NCBI GenBank assembly: GCA_963667075.1
Contig: OY762938.1
Span: 1,178,001-1,242,000, forward strand
Reading direction: 5' to 3'
Length of the DNA stretch: 64,000 bases
Source: G963667075 sp963667075
GTDB taxonomy: Bacteria; Pseudomonadota; Alphaproteobacteria; Micavibrionales; Micavibrionaceae
Part shown: positions 26,387 to 35,117 of the stretch, one piece after another
Layout of the letters: each line of letters starts with the position of its first letter
How positions within the stretch are numbered: the first letter of the stretch is position 1
Translations under genes and position numbers: made by a program
The notes under the pieces: model-generated
Told to the model about the DNA's origin: nothing
Databases searched by the model: none
The model's input: only the letters and a program-made list of their open reading frames with translations

Positions 26387-27127
26387 ATGGCTGATGATGG
26401 TTTGTCGATAGGTTCCTTAAATGAAGCAACACGTGGCCGGGCAACGTTTTCCGGCCATGGTGATTCAAAGGGTGCGTCCGGTTATGTGAGTCCGGAAGAT
26501 GCTGCTGGACGTTATGATTTTCTAGGACGTTCCGGAGACGCGATTTCTTTCAATCCTCCCAAAGATGGTTTTGCTGAAATTGACATTGCTGCGGCATGGG
26601 ATAACATCTATGTTCAGGAAAAAGGCCTGATGGGTAAACTCTTTAAAAAGAAGAGGGCACTCAATGTTGATGTTGATCTGGGCTGCTTGTATGAGCTCCA
26701 GAACGGGAAGCGTGGCGCTGTTCAGGCGTTTGGAGAATTGTTTGGAGAGTGGGACCGGCCACCGTTTCTTTGCCTGTCCGGTGACGAGAGAACCGGGGAC
26801 ACAGAAGGAAAAGACGAATATATCCGTGTGAATGGTAAAAAATGGCCGGAAATCAAACGTATTCTGGTCTATGTCTATATTTATCAGGGCATCGCAGACT
26901 GGTCACAGCTTAGGCCACAGGTACAGGTGCAAATTCCAAACGAAACCCCGTTGATTGTTACACCTGATGTAGGAAAAGAAGAGCTGGATCTTTGTGTAAT
27001 AGCCATGCTTGAAAATGTTCGTGATGGGATCAAATTAACAAATCATACAGAATATTACCCTGGTCATGCTGAGATGGATCGTGCTTTTGGTTTCGGTCTG
27101 GAATGGGACGACGGCAAAAAAAGGTAG
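26387..27127 (+). CDS. TerA/TerD-family tellurite-resistance protein
   Basis: A 246-residue protein with a TerD-type calcium-binding beta-sandwich (about 60-240): NVDVDLGCLYELQNGKRGAV, then LSGDERTGDTEG, and IKRILVYVYIYQGIADWSQL. The acidic loops resemble the paired Ca2+ sites of TerD. The N-terminal 60 residues are Gly/Ser-rich. The longer GCLYEL form is closest to TerA. The Ter family acts in tellurite, phage and membrane-stress responses. Two further Ter-like genes follow at 27278 and 28523. Confidence 0.82.
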   Translation: MADDGLSIGSLNEATRGRATFSGHGDSKGASGYVSPEDAAGRYDFLGRSGDAISFNPPKDGFAEIDIAAAWDNIYVQEKGLMGKLFKKKRALNVDVDLGCLYELQNGKRGAVQAFGELFGEWDRPPFLCLSGDERTGDTEGKDEYIRVNGKKWPEIKRILVYVYIYQGIADWSQLRPQVQVQIPNETPLIVTPDVGKEELDLCVIAMLENVRDGIKLTNHTEYYPGHAEMDRAFGFGLEWDDGKKR

Positions 27128-27277
27128 AATAAGGCATGGCCTGTTGGCATAATTTTTCTGTTAGGGTATGTTGGTTATATGGTTACTGTGTTTAGCTTAT
27201 ATATGGGCAATCTTAAAATACCTCTCTAAGAGGCTTTTCTTGTTTTGTAATCACTTTGCGGCACCAAAAGGAAAAAA

Positions 27278-28018
27278 ATGGAAAAAGACGACTCAGGCCT
27301 AGACTTTGAAGATATGCTGCCCAGCAACAATCTTTCCAGACGCGTTGATCAAAAAAGAGATAATATGGGCAGGAACCTTATACATAAAGGTGACCGCCTC
27401 AATCTGACACAGATGGATCCCACAATCAGACGTCTGGAATTTGGCTTTGGCTGGGATGTGACAGGTTTTGGTGAGAAAGGGGCTGATCTTGATGCCAGTA
27501 TCTTTTTGCTCGACAAACATAACATGACTCGTGAGGATGAGGATTTTGTTTTTTATAACAACACTGAGGGCTGTAACGGTGCTGCAAGGCATGTTGGTGA
27601 TAGCCGTTCTGGTGCCGGTGCTGGTGATGATGAAAAAATTGTTCTGGAGCTGGATAACATACCGTTTGATATATTTAAAATAGAGGTTGTTATCTCTATT
27701 TATGATGGCGATGAACGCGAAAAAAGCTTTGAGAAGGATGTACGGAATACATATGTTCGTCTCCAGAATCTTGACTCTGAAATGGAATTGTTTCGCTATG
27801 AGCTGGATAAGGAATTCAAAGAAAAGCCCGAGGCGACGGTGATCAAGATTGGGTTTTTAGAGCGTATGGGGCCTGAGTGGCACTTTCAGGCCGAGGGCAT
27901 AACCATGCGTGGCGGTCTTGCAAAAGTGGCAACAGAATATGGCATTATTATTAAAGCCGTATTGACATCACGGGATAATGAAATTGGTCCGAGGGCGGTA
28001 GATTCTGATAATGCTTAA
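27278..28018 (+). CDS. TerD-family stress protein
   Basis: A 246-residue TerD-domain protein (about 40-230). Key segments are GFGWDV, DLDASIFLLD, DFVFYNN, HVGDSRSGAGAGDDEKIVLEL and YVRLQNLDSE, which match the core and the calcium-binding acidic loops of TerD/TerE. The N-terminal 40 residues are a charged extension. AAGGAAAA precedes the ATG. It is in the same direction as the TerA-like gene, 150 bp downstream. Its last 68 bp overlap the convergent gene at 27951-28367. Confidence 0.85.
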   Translation: MEKDDSGLDFEDMLPSNNLSRRVDQKRDNMGRNLIHKGDRLNLTQMDPTIRRLEFGFGWDVTGFGEKGADLDASIFLLDKHNMTREDEDFVFYNNTEGCNGAARHVGDSRSGAGAGDDEKIVLELDNIPFDIFKIEVVISIYDGDEREKSFEKDVRNTYVRLQNLDSEMELFRYELDKEFKEKPEATVIKIGFLERMGPEWHFQAEGITMRGGLAKVATEYGIIIKAVLTSRDNEIGPRAVDSDNA

Positions 28019-28367
28019 TACCGGCGGCTCTTCTTAATTCGTCATTGAGTTTGATCGCATTTTCCTCTCTTGTGATGGGAATGGGCGGTTCTTCGAGGCT
28101 GCTGGTGCACCGGGGGAAGAAAATCTCCTGTAGCGTTGCTCTGCTCAGTATAAAAATGACGCCGCCATTGTCACCGACGGTTTCTATGAGAGAGCCGGCG
28201 GCTTCGTCTGAAAAAATAACGGGGCTTCTTTTCCTGATCTTGTTTTGGGGAATAGAAAAGGTGCGCTCGTGCTGTCCGTTGTAGTAGGGAAGAGCTATGG
28301 CTGCAGATGTTTCCTGAACATATCTGGCGGCCCCTTTGGGAAAGATAATGCCTCTGAAATCTGTCAT
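27951..28367 (-). CDS. Hypothetical protein convergent with TerD gene
   Basis: A 138-residue protein beginning MTDFRGIIFPKGAARYVQE and containing VGDNGGVIFILSRATLQEI. No family is recognised. The ATG at 28367 is preferred to the longer frame from 28409 because GAAAGG lies 6 nt upstream. The C-terminal 22 codons overlap the 3' end of the TerD gene on the other strand, which is unusual but allows a normal protein. It may belong to the stress cluster. Confidence 0.6.
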   Translation of the reverse strand: MTDFRGIIFPKGAARYVQETSAAIALPYYNGQHERTFSIPQNKIRKRSPVIFSDEAAGSLIETVGDNGGVIFILSRATLQEIFFPRCTSSLEEPPIPITREENAIKLNDELRRAAGIKHYQNLPPSDQFHYPVMSIRL

Positions 28368-28522
28368 CTTGTACCTTTCGTTCCCTTTTCGACGGTGAGA
28401 TATTAACATAATAATATATTTTTTTCTATAGCCTATTCCTTATCAAAATCAGCAAAAACGTGGTTGACTCTTTTCAGGATTACTTTTTACTAAAGCAAAG
28501 ACATCTTTTTTGGAGAAAAAAT

Positions 28523-28927
28523 ATGCAAGGACTGACGGAAAGTCGATTTCATATGTGGCGTGTCATTATTGCTCTGGCTTATGAGGCAGATGTTCTGACA
28601 CCAAAAAAGCAGCAGGAATTAAGGGATATATTTTCTGATATACCTTTTAGTGTTATTCAAAAGGAACAGCTGGAAATTGATATAGCAACACCGCAGTCAT
28701 TCGATAATTTTCTATCGAAAGTGACGGCTGTGCAAGACCGCAGGGATTGTATCAGATACGCCAAGGAAATATTCTGGAGCGATGGCCTGTTAGGGGGGTA
28801 TGAACAAGAGCTTTTACAAAAGCTGGAGCATGATGTTACTCATAATTTTAACATCCTCGATATAATGAAAGGTGTTCGTCATAATATTGACCCCGAAAGC
28901 TTCAATTTACCCCCAAAGGATAAGTAA
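28523..28927 (+). CDS. TerB-like protein
   Basis: A 134-residue helical protein resembling TerB/DjlA N-terminal domains: HMWRVIIALAYEADVLTPKKQ, then FSVIQKEQLEIDI and IRYAKEIFWSDGLLGGYEQELL. The repeated pattern of a helix followed by an acidic D/E and a downstream E matches the metal-binding helical bundle. The ATG at 28523 with GGAG 7 nt upstream is preferred over a GTG at 28460. Its presence beside TerA- and TerD-like genes supports the assignment. Confidence 0.7.
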   Translation: MQGLTESRFHMWRVIIALAYEADVLTPKKQQELRDIFSDIPFSVIQKEQLEIDIATPQSFDNFLSKVTAVQDRRDCIRYAKEIFWSDGLLGGYEQELLQKLEHDVTHNFNILDIMKGVRHNIDPESFNLPPKDK

Positions 28928-29020
28928 TTACAAAAAACGGGGGCTGGACGAACTCTTTGTTGTTTTTACACCCTCGGTTTTTTTCTTGAATAACAAGAAA
29001 GAAGAGACTATCATCCCGGC

Positions 29021-29167
29021 ATGGAACTGATTTCTGACATGGGCAGATTTGATTTGGACCGGTATGCGAAAGCGCATTCTCCGGCAGTTCTTGCACGTAC
29101 AATCGCAATGGCAATCGCAATGGCAGCCGCAATGGCAGTCGCAGCGGCGGCGGGTTCGCCCGCATAA
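29021..29167 (+). CDS. Possible 48-aa hydrophobic peptide with repeats
   Basis: A short frame starting MELISDMGRFDLDRY and ending in the hydrophobic run IAMAIAMAAAMAVAAAA, encoded by a 12-bp tandem repeat. If translated it would be a membrane-inserting peptide. The ribosome-binding site is weak. The opposite strand is also open (28928-29209) with a Cys/His alternation, CDCHCGCHCDCHCDCTC. It is unclear which, if either, is a gene. Confidence 0.25.
   Translation: MELISDMGRFDLDRYAKAHSPAVLARTIAMAIAMAAAMAVAAAAGSPA
29101..29148. repeat. 12-bp tandem repeat, four units
   Basis: AATCGCAATGGC occurs twice in perfect tandem (29101-29124), followed by AGCCGCAATGGC and AGTCGCAGCGGC. Divergence increases toward the right. 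The period is a multiple of three, so frames on both strands stay open across it. Confidence 0.85.
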
Positions 29168-29263
29168 TTTTTTCGCATAGCGCAAAAGAGCGCGTTTATA
29201 TTTTTCCAAAATTAAAAAGACAACGAAGGCAGGATAGATCTATTCTGCCCATGGTATTTACAC

Positions 29264-30484
29264 ATGATAACGCAAAAATGTACGGTGCCTGTGACACCTA
29301 AAAATCAGGATTATAATTTCAGATCAGTCGTTAAAAATCTTTCGCCGAACCTTGGTAGCGCGCTGTTGGTACGTGGCTGGAATAGAGAGAATTGCATTTC
29401 TCTGGCACAAGGCGAAGGTGATCAACAAACACCCTCTTTTATTTGTGAGGCGGCAACAAAGGCTATGCAGGACGGCAAAACCTTTTATGGCCCGGCACTT
29501 GGCCAGCCTTTTCTTAGAGAAGAAATATCAGCCTACTACAAAAATATTTATGGTCTGGATGTGCCGGCTAAGCGCGTGTTTGTCACGACGTCAGGGAGCA
29601 CAGCCGTTCATCTTGCGCTAACGGCTCTCCTGGAGGAGGATGATGAGATTGTGGCTGTAACGCCAATCTGGAAGAATCTGATTGGTTCCATGGAAATGGC
29701 ACAGGGAAAAATTAAACAGGTGCCACTAAAAGAGAATGCTCAAGGCGAGTGGTATCTGGATCTGGATCTCTTGTTTGCTGCGTGTAATGAACGCACAAAA
29801 GTTCTTATGATTGTGACACCCTCTAATCCAACCGGTTGGGTAATGACGCTTAAGGAAATGCAGGCTGTGCTCGAATTTGCCAGAGCGCGTAATCTGTGGG
29901 TAATCGCTGATGAAGTGTATAGCCGGATTGTGTATGAAGGGGTACGGGCCCCAAGCTTTCTTGATGTGGCTCTACCAGAAGATAAACTTTTTGTTGTTAA
30001 CAGTTTCTCCAAGGCATGGGCTATGACAGGCTGGCGTTTGGGCTGGCTTGTCGGACCGGCTGCATCGGAGTCTGTTATTCATGACATCGCTTTGTACAAC
30101 AATATGGGGCCGCCCACCTTTACACAATATGGCGCGGTTGAAGCCTTGCGTCATGGCGAGTCCTTTATTAAAGAGCAGCTTTCTCTCTGGCGTTCAAATC
30201 TTGATCTTATGATGGACCGGCTGGGACAGAATCCGCTTGTCCATATTACACGTCCCAAAGCCACATTTTACGGTTTCCTGCGCGTGAAAGGAGAAGACGA
30301 TTGTATAGAGTTATCACGCTTTCTTATTGATGAAGTTGCTTTAAGTCTTGCGCCTGGCATCGCGTTTGGAGATGCAGCAAAAGGCTATACAAGAATTTGT
30401 TTCACCGTGTCGGAACAACGTTTTATAGACGCGCTGGATCGTCTTGAACAAGGGATCGAGCGAAAGAAACAGCTTGCCTTTTAG
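29264..30484 (+). CDS. PLP-dependent aminotransferase, class I/II
   Basis: A 406-residue fold-type I aminotransferase. The PLP lysine lies in NSFSKAWAMTGWRLGW. Other signatures are TTSGSTAVHLALTALL, TPSNPTGWV (the conserved Asn), ADEVYSRIVYEG and the substrate-carboxylate Arg near TRICF. The family is aspartate aminotransferase-like (subgroup I-alpha/gamma), but sequence alone does not fix the amino acid used. It stands alone, with a good fit in length. Confidence 0.88.
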   Translation: MITQKCTVPVTPKNQDYNFRSVVKNLSPNLGSALLVRGWNRENCISLAQGEGDQQTPSFICEAATKAMQDGKTFYGPALGQPFLREEISAYYKNIYGLDVPAKRVFVTTSGSTAVHLALTALLEEDDEIVAVTPIWKNLIGSMEMAQGKIKQVPLKENAQGEWYLDLDLLFAACNERTKVLMIVTPSNPTGWVMTLKEMQAVLEFARARNLWVIADEVYSRIVYEGVRAPSFLDVALPEDKLFVVNSFSKAWAMTGWRLGWLVGPAASESVIHDIALYNNMGPPTFTQYGAVEALRHGESFIKEQLSLWRSNLDLMMDRLGQNPLVHITRPKATFYGFLRVKGEDDCIELSRFLIDEVALSLAPGIAFGDAAKGYTRICFTVSEQRFIDALDRLEQGIERKKQLAF

Positions 30485-30533
30485 ATGGCAGGCTTTACTC
30501 TGAAGGAGAACGCTTCATGAGAGGAGGCCTGAT

Positions 30534-30836
30534 ATGAAAAAGAATGTTGGAACTGTAGATAAAATGCTCCGCCTTCTTATTGTTTTGGCGGTGGTTGTTT
30601 TAATTTTGGGCGGCCATGTAGATGGTGTCTTTGTCATTGCTTTAGGACTTTTAGCCGTTGTTATGGCTGTTACCAGTATGACGAGCTTTTGCCCTCTTTA
30701 TTTGCTGATGGGTGTTAGCACATGTCGCGCAGGTGCTTGTTGTTGTTCGTGCTCTTGCTCTGCAGATAAAGACTCTGCAACCAAAGAAAAAGAACCGGAC
30801 GAAGAGCAACAGGATTCCTGTTGTGATAAAAGCTGA
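30534..30836 (+). CDS. DUF2892 (YgaP-TM-like) membrane protein with Cys-rich tail
   Basis: A 100-residue protein. The N-terminal part is the DUF2892 signature NVGTVDKMLRLLIVLAVVVL with two membrane helices (about 12-30 and 33-52), then SFCPLYLLMGVSTC. The C-terminal 30 residues are unusual: the cysteine run CRAGACCCSCSCS, an acidic stretch and a final CC. GGAGG-type RBS precedes the ATG. The tail could bind metal or a sulfur species; this is inference. Confidence 0.8.
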   Translation: MKKNVGTVDKMLRLLIVLAVVVLILGGHVDGVFVIALGLLAVVMAVTSMTSFCPLYLLMGVSTCRAGACCCSCSCSADKDSATKEKEPDEEQQDSCCDKS

Positions 30837-30870
30837 CAAATAAGGCAAGGCATTATCGCAGCATCCGAAT

Positions 30871-31539
30871 CTAAAAACGCGTGAAGAACTGGTTTAGTGC
30901 GCGTGTCAGCATATCTTTGGGGCATACGGGGGAGGAGGTTGCCATCAGATAGACGCATCCCTCTCCTTCATTGGCTTTGGGGGTATGGATGATTGTATCG
31001 TTCAGTACAATCATATCGCCTTCTTCATATTGTCCCATTTCATCGGAAAAGGCCCCTTGTAATACGAGCGTTATTTCGATGCCTCTGTGTCCGTGTGCCG
31101 GGATATGTGCCCCGGGCGGCACTTTGACAAGCCTTGCTCTGGTCTTGCAACAGGATAGTGGCACATCAAAAAACTCAACGCTGGAAAAACGACGCCATTT
31201 CGGTTTGGAAATATCCTCAACATAATTGTATAGCGGGTCGGGAATAGGAATGTTCTCAAATTTTGCAACATGCCTCTTTCTGCAGGCTCTGTGTGGGTCA
31301 TGTGGGGTGTCAAGTTTCGCAAGAACGGCTGCAAGGCTATCTTCCCTAAGTGCAACAGGTGCACAGCATTCTCCCATTAAGGCACCGCCGAGGGCTTCAT
31401 ATTCCCGCACGATTCTGGAGGCGCGTCTGGATAAGGCGATGTGGCTGGCAACGGCAAGGGCTTCTGCTTCCAGGAGTGTTCCTGCCGCGTAATCCATAAG
31501 AAGAAGTTCATAAAAGTCAGATAGTTCTGTGTTATGCAT
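30871..31539 (-). CDS. ChrR-type anti-sigma factor with cupin domain
   Basis: A 222-residue ChrR family zinc-dependent anti-sigma factor. The N-terminal anti-sigma domain (about 1-90) includes LLMDYAAGTLLEAEALAVASH. The C-terminal cupin has PPGAHIPAHGHRGIEITLVLQG and YEEGDMIVLND, with His and Glu ligands. In Rhodobacter, ChrR holds the ECF sigma RpoE inactive until singlet oxygen or related stress. Its start directly abuts the stop of the sigma gene at 31540, so the two are co-transcribed. Confidence 0.88.
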   Translation of the reverse strand: MHNTELSDFYELLLMDYAAGTLLEAEALAVASHIALSRRASRIVREYEALGGALMGECCAPVALREDSLAAVLAKLDTPHDPHRACRKRHVAKFENIPIPDPLYNYVEDISKPKWRRFSSVEFFDVPLSCCKTRARLVKVPPGAHIPAHGHRGIEITLVLQGAFSDEMGQYEEGDMIVLNDTIIHTPKANEGEGCVYLMATSSPVCPKDMLTRALNQFFTRF

Positions 31540-32124
31540 TTATTGTTTTTCTCCCTTAAACATGTTCAGCTTCTTTCTTAAGGTGCTCAAAGCCATCCGG
31601 ATGCGGGATTTCACGGTACCAAGGGGCAACCCCATTTCATTTGCAATGGTACTGTGTGTTTTATCTTCAAAAAATGCTTTTTCAATGAGTATTTTTTGTT
31701 CATCCGGCAGGGTTTTGACAGCGGCGGCAATATGTTCTGATTTTTCTGTTTCTTCAAAAGACTGGTCTGGTAAATCCGGGTCGTTGTTATCAAAATCTAT
31801 ATCGGGATCGTCCCTGTATATTTTTCTTAAAGCATCAATTCTTTTGTTTCTTGCAATAGTAAAAATCCAGGTGCTGGCATTTGCTTTTTCAGGATTATAG
31901 CGTTCAGCCTTGTGCCATACGGTCAGCAGTGTTTCCTGCGCAAGCTCGTCCGCTTGCGAGTCGTTCATGCCGTTTTTTATGAGATAGGCTTTTACGCGGG
32001 GGGCAAAATGTTTGAATAAATCAATGAAGGCCGCCTTATCCCTGTCCTTGCCTATTAAGACCAGAAGATGGTCAAAGGATACAGCTTGCGCCCGCCCGGA
32101 ATCATTTACAGCCTTTCGTGTCAT
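31540..32124 (-). CDS. ECF sigma factor (RpoE/ECF11-like)
   Basis: A 194-residue extracytoplasmic-function sigma factor. Region 2 includes DELAQETLLTVWHKAERYNP and ASTWIFTIARNKRIDALRK. Region 4 includes LPDEQKILIEKAFFEDKTHSTIA and GTVKSRIRMALSTLRKKL. Pairing with a ChrR-type anti-sigma indicates an oxidative or singlet-oxygen stress regulator. The ATG at 32124 fits the family start; a longer frame to 32223 would add an unrelated N-terminus. It may be autoregulated from the TGATCC element at 32251. Confidence 0.9.
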   Translation of the reverse strand: MTRKAVNDSGRAQAVSFDHLLVLIGKDRDKAAFIDLFKHFAPRVKAYLIKNGMNDSQADELAQETLLTVWHKAERYNPEKANASTWIFTIARNKRIDALRKIYRDDPDIDFDNNDPDLPDQSFEETEKSEHIAAAVKTLPDEQKILIEKAFFEDKTHSTIANEMGLPLGTVKSRIRMALSTLRKKLNMFKGEKQ

Positions 32125-32230
32125 ACTGATATTTATAGCAAATGGGGGCTTGTGGTAAAGCTTTTCGTCGCGTTTTTTTAAATAAGAACGGTTCAATTTG
32201 TTCTCCAAAGAAAATTCGTACAAAAGTGAG

Positions 32231-32256
32231 TACGCTGTAAGAAAGCTTTTGGATCA
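32231..32256 (-). promoter_or_regulatory. Possible ECF-type autoregulated promoter
   Basis: On the minus strand, TGATCC (32251-32256) is followed after 16 nt by CGTA (32231-32234). TGATC-type -35 elements are known for RpoE/ChrR sigma factors in Rhodobacter; the -10 here is less certain. It lies about 110 bp upstream of the sigma gene. Confidence 0.3.
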
Positions 32257-32273
32257 AAACAAGCGTTATTTTT

Positions 32274-33638
32274 TTATAAAGGATTTGGGATCTTAAACTG
32301 GTTAAGGACTTTTGCCTGCTGGTCCTGCATTTTTTTAGTGCTGAAATCCTCGATCATTTCATTGAAGAGCCTGTACCAGTTTATTTCGGCCTTCAAATGT
32401 AAGAAGACAGACCCAAGCCCGAGGGCAGCACGGTCCATAAAGACAAATTCCCGCGGGATTGTAACACCGCCTGCTTCACGGAGTTTTTTGTGAACTTCTT
32501 GAGCTGTCTCGCGACCATAAAAGCCGCCTTTGGCCTCACCGATAGGCCGGACTTTGTCTTCTAAAATGGGGCCATAAAGGAATTTTGCCCATATATTAAG
32601 TGTGTCTATCAGCTCTGTACTTAGATTATCAAAACCCCATGTTTCATACGCATGAACGGCCAGATCCCGGTCATCGTTTTGCAAGGCCTTGTACAAATTA
32701 ATGACCCCGCCAACAAAGTCTGCTGAGAAGATTCGTACGCATCCAAAATCGAGTAGATTAATGTGATCGTCTTTTGTTACAGTATAATTGCCGAGATGCG
32801 GGTCTCCGTGAATAATGCCGTAATGGTACAGTGGAATATACCAGGCCCGGAACATGGTCATGGCGAGTTTGTTTCGCTGTTCCGGTGAGGCGTCTGTAAA
32901 AGATAAAATTCTCTCACCTTCCAGCCATGTAGCAGTGAGCAGGCGTTTTGTTGAAAGAGAATCAATGATTTCCGGGACATGGATATCTTTTTCGTTGTGC
33001 AGCATATGGCGGTATAATTTGCAATATCTGGCCTCAAGATCGTAATCAAGCTCTTCATAAAGGCGGGCAGCAAGCTCATCGTGAATATACTGTGTTTGTA
33101 CGGCCTTATCGTATTTCTCATAGAGAGAGAAGATCAGCTTTAACTGGTTCAGATCGGCATCAATGGCTGATTGCATATCGGGATATTGTAGCTTGCAGGC
33201 CACAGAGCGGTTATCAAGTGTTAAGGCCTTATGGACCTGTCCGAGGCTGGCCGCTGCTGCTGCTTCTTTGCCGAATGTTTTGAATTGTTTGTCCCAGTCT
33301 TTGCCGAGTTCTGCGTTCATGCGGCGTTTAACAAAAGGCCAGCCCATAGAAGGAGCGTTGGCCTGAAGCTGTTGAAAGGCAGAGGCATATTCAGGGGGAA
33401 GTGCCTCTGGAATAGTGGCGAGTATCTGGCCGATCTTCATCAAAGGACCTTTTAAATGGCCGAGTGATTCCATCAGGCTTAAGGCATGCTTTTCCCGTTC
33501 TATCTTAAGGCCAAGATAACGCTCCCCGGCAAGGCGGGCAGCAAGTCCGGCCATTTTGCCTGAGACTTTTCCGTACCGCGCTACTCTTTTGCCCAAAGAG
33601 CTTTTTTCAATGGCACTGTTTTTATCTTTTTCGGTCAT
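32274..33638 (-). CDS. ABC1/AarF/UbiB-family atypical kinase
   Basis: A 454-residue ADCK/UbiB-family protein. It has the KxGQ motif in LMKIGQILA, AAAASLGQVHKA (Ala-rich loop), VACKLQYP (VAIK-like Lys), the catalytic HGDPHLGN and LLDFG. These atypical ATPases support ubiquinone biosynthesis or lipid handling at the membrane. There is no strong C-terminal transmembrane pair, unlike E. coli UbiB, so it is closer to the AarF/Coq8 soluble group. The divergent neighbour is COQ9, which supports a ubiquinone role. Confidence 0.88.
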   Translation of the reverse strand: MTEKDKNSAIEKSSLGKRVARYGKVSGKMAGLAARLAGERYLGLKIEREKHALSLMESLGHLKGPLMKIGQILATIPEALPPEYASAFQQLQANAPSMGWPFVKRRMNAELGKDWDKQFKTFGKEAAAAASLGQVHKALTLDNRSVACKLQYPDMQSAIDADLNQLKLIFSLYEKYDKAVQTQYIHDELAARLYEELDYDLEARYCKLYRHMLHNEKDIHVPEIIDSLSTKRLLTATWLEGERILSFTDASPEQRNKLAMTMFRAWYIPLYHYGIIHGDPHLGNYTVTKDDHINLLDFGCVRIFSADFVGGVINLYKALQNDDRDLAVHAYETWGFDNLSTELIDTLNIWAKFLYGPILEDKVRPIGEAKGGFYGRETAQEVHKKLREAGGVTIPREFVFMDRAALGLGSVFLHLKAEINWYRLFNEMIEDFSTKKMQDQQAKVLNQFKIPNPL

Positions 33639-33710
33639 GGTTTCTATTTATACGGTGGGTTTTGCAAAGAGTCTCTTTAAAAATAATGTGTTTTATGTCA
33701 GAAAAGATGA

Positions 33711-34307
33711 ATGATTGATGTAGATGTGAAGATCAAAGATGAAATTCTTGAGACCGCACTCCCCCTTATTTCTCTTAATGGCTGGAAAAGAGAGATTATG
33801 TGGCGTGCAGCGGATCAATTGGGCTATGCACGAGAGGCCGTGAAAGAGGCCTTTCCGGCGGGTATCTGGGATCTTCTTCGTCACTTTTCAGATTGGACGG
33901 ATCGGCAGATGCTGGATAACCTGCCGAAAAAACCTGAAGATGGCTCAAGGGTGCGTGACCGGATAAAAACGGCTGTCATGGTTCGTTTTAACATTCTGTC
34001 TCCTTATAAGGGGGCTGTACAGAAATCACGTATATTCTGGATGGCGTCTTTGCGGTCTGTCGATAGCAGCAAAGCACTGTGGCGTACAGCCGACAAAATA
34101 TGGTTGTGGGCGGGTGATACGTCTCAGGATTATAACCGTTATACAAAGAGAGCTCTGCTGAGTGTCGTTATTGCGGCTACAATGCCGGCATGGTTCCACG
34201 ATCAAACGGAAGATTTATCTTTTACAAGAGCTTGTCTTGATAAACGTATAGAAAGCCTTTTTCGTAAGGTGAGGCATGTTATGTTCTATAAAAAACGGAG
34301 CGCATGA
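33711..34307 (+). CDS. COQ9-family ubiquinone biosynthesis protein
   Basis: A 198-residue COQ9-family protein. The N-terminal half has a TetR-like fold (DEILETALPLISLNGW, then MWRAADQLGYAREAVKEAFP). The C-terminal part has KIWLWAGDTSQDYNRYTKRALLSVV, typical of COQ9 lipid-binding helices. In alphaproteobacteria and mitochondria it presents quinone intermediates to COQ7-type hydroxylase. It is divergent from the UbiB-like gene and 7 bp from the next gene. Confidence 0.88.
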   Translation: MIDVDVKIKDEILETALPLISLNGWKREIMWRAADQLGYAREAVKEAFPAGIWDLLRHFSDWTDRQMLDNLPKKPEDGSRVRDRIKTAVMVRFNILSPYKGAVQKSRIFWMASLRSVDSSKALWRTADKIWLWAGDTSQDYNRYTKRALLSVVIAATMPAWFHDQTEDLSFTRACLDKRIESLFRKVRHVMFYKKRSA

Positions 34308-34314
34308 TCTGGAA

Positions 34315-35052
34315 ATGGGAAAAATATATCTGATATATCTGTCTGCTTTTGTCGCGGTGTTTGTGCCTTTTTTGCCGCTTAAGGCACAGGAGGTGGACAA
34401 AACAACCACAGTTCCTTACTGGCCGTCCAGTAGAGAAGAAGTGCTTCAGGGGCATGCGATTATTCAGGATTTTGGTAACGCGCCTATAGATGGGATGGCC
34501 CCGTTTGGGGATCCTGATGCGGAAAAACCATTGATGGGAAACGATCCCAAATCTTTGCTTAATCTGTATCAGAGAAACACAAAAAAGAGAAAAACGATAG
34601 ATGCCTTGGGTGAGCCGCATAAAACCCCCTCTCAAATGAGTGAATGGGTGGTTATTTCTGTTTCTGATCTGCTGTCTTTTTCGTCTAAAGATGCGGCGAA
34701 AAAGATAGGTGTGAACAAGGGGATATTTGTCGGGAAAGCTTATAACGAATATCTGCAGTCTCTGGAAAAGAACAATCTAAAGAAACTTCTTGGTGGAAAG
34801 TTCGTTAAGATCAACGCCGTTGTTGAAGAAGATCCATATTTGTTGTACGAAGGCGTGCAGGGTGAGCGGTACAGGTGGCATTACGAATTTCCTGTCATAT
34901 TGACGGTATTCGATCGAAAAACAGCAAGTCACAAAAGCAAAGCAAAAGAAACACTTAGATACAGGGTTCATTTAGAAGTGGCGCGGGTCTCCGAAACCCT
35001 CCGTCTGGATGGGCTTTTAATAGAAAAATGGAAAATGAATCAAATTCGTTAG
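34315..35052 (+). CDS. DotI/IcmL-like type IVB secretion protein
   Basis: A 245-residue secreted or inner-membrane protein with an N-terminal hydrophobic signal (KIYLIYLSAFVAVFVPFLPL, about residues 3-22). The C-terminal domain (about 110-245) matches the DotI/IcmL/TraM pattern: W-x-V-I-S, NEYLQSLEKNNLKKLLGGKF, LLYEGVQGERYRWHYEFPVI and LDGLLIEKW. In Legionella DotI is part of the inner-membrane complex. It lies 17 kb from the other type IVB genes of this window. The ATG at 34315 gives a cleaner signal peptide than 34276, which overlaps COQ9. Confidence 0.7.
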   Translation: MGKIYLIYLSAFVAVFVPFLPLKAQEVDKTTTVPYWPSSREEVLQGHAIIQDFGNAPIDGMAPFGDPDAEKPLMGNDPKSLLNLYQRNTKKRKTIDALGEPHKTPSQMSEWVVISVSDLLSFSSKDAAKKIGVNKGIFVGKAYNEYLQSLEKNNLKKLLGGKFVKINAVVEEDPYLLYEGVQGERYRWHYEFPVILTVFDRKTASHKSKAKETLRYRVHLEVARVSETLRLDGLLIEKWKMNQIR

Positions 35053-35117
35053 TCTTCCCAGAAATAGCCGGAAGATGGTTTTTAAGAAATAAACGTAGTT
35101 AAAGAAAGAAAAGAGAT

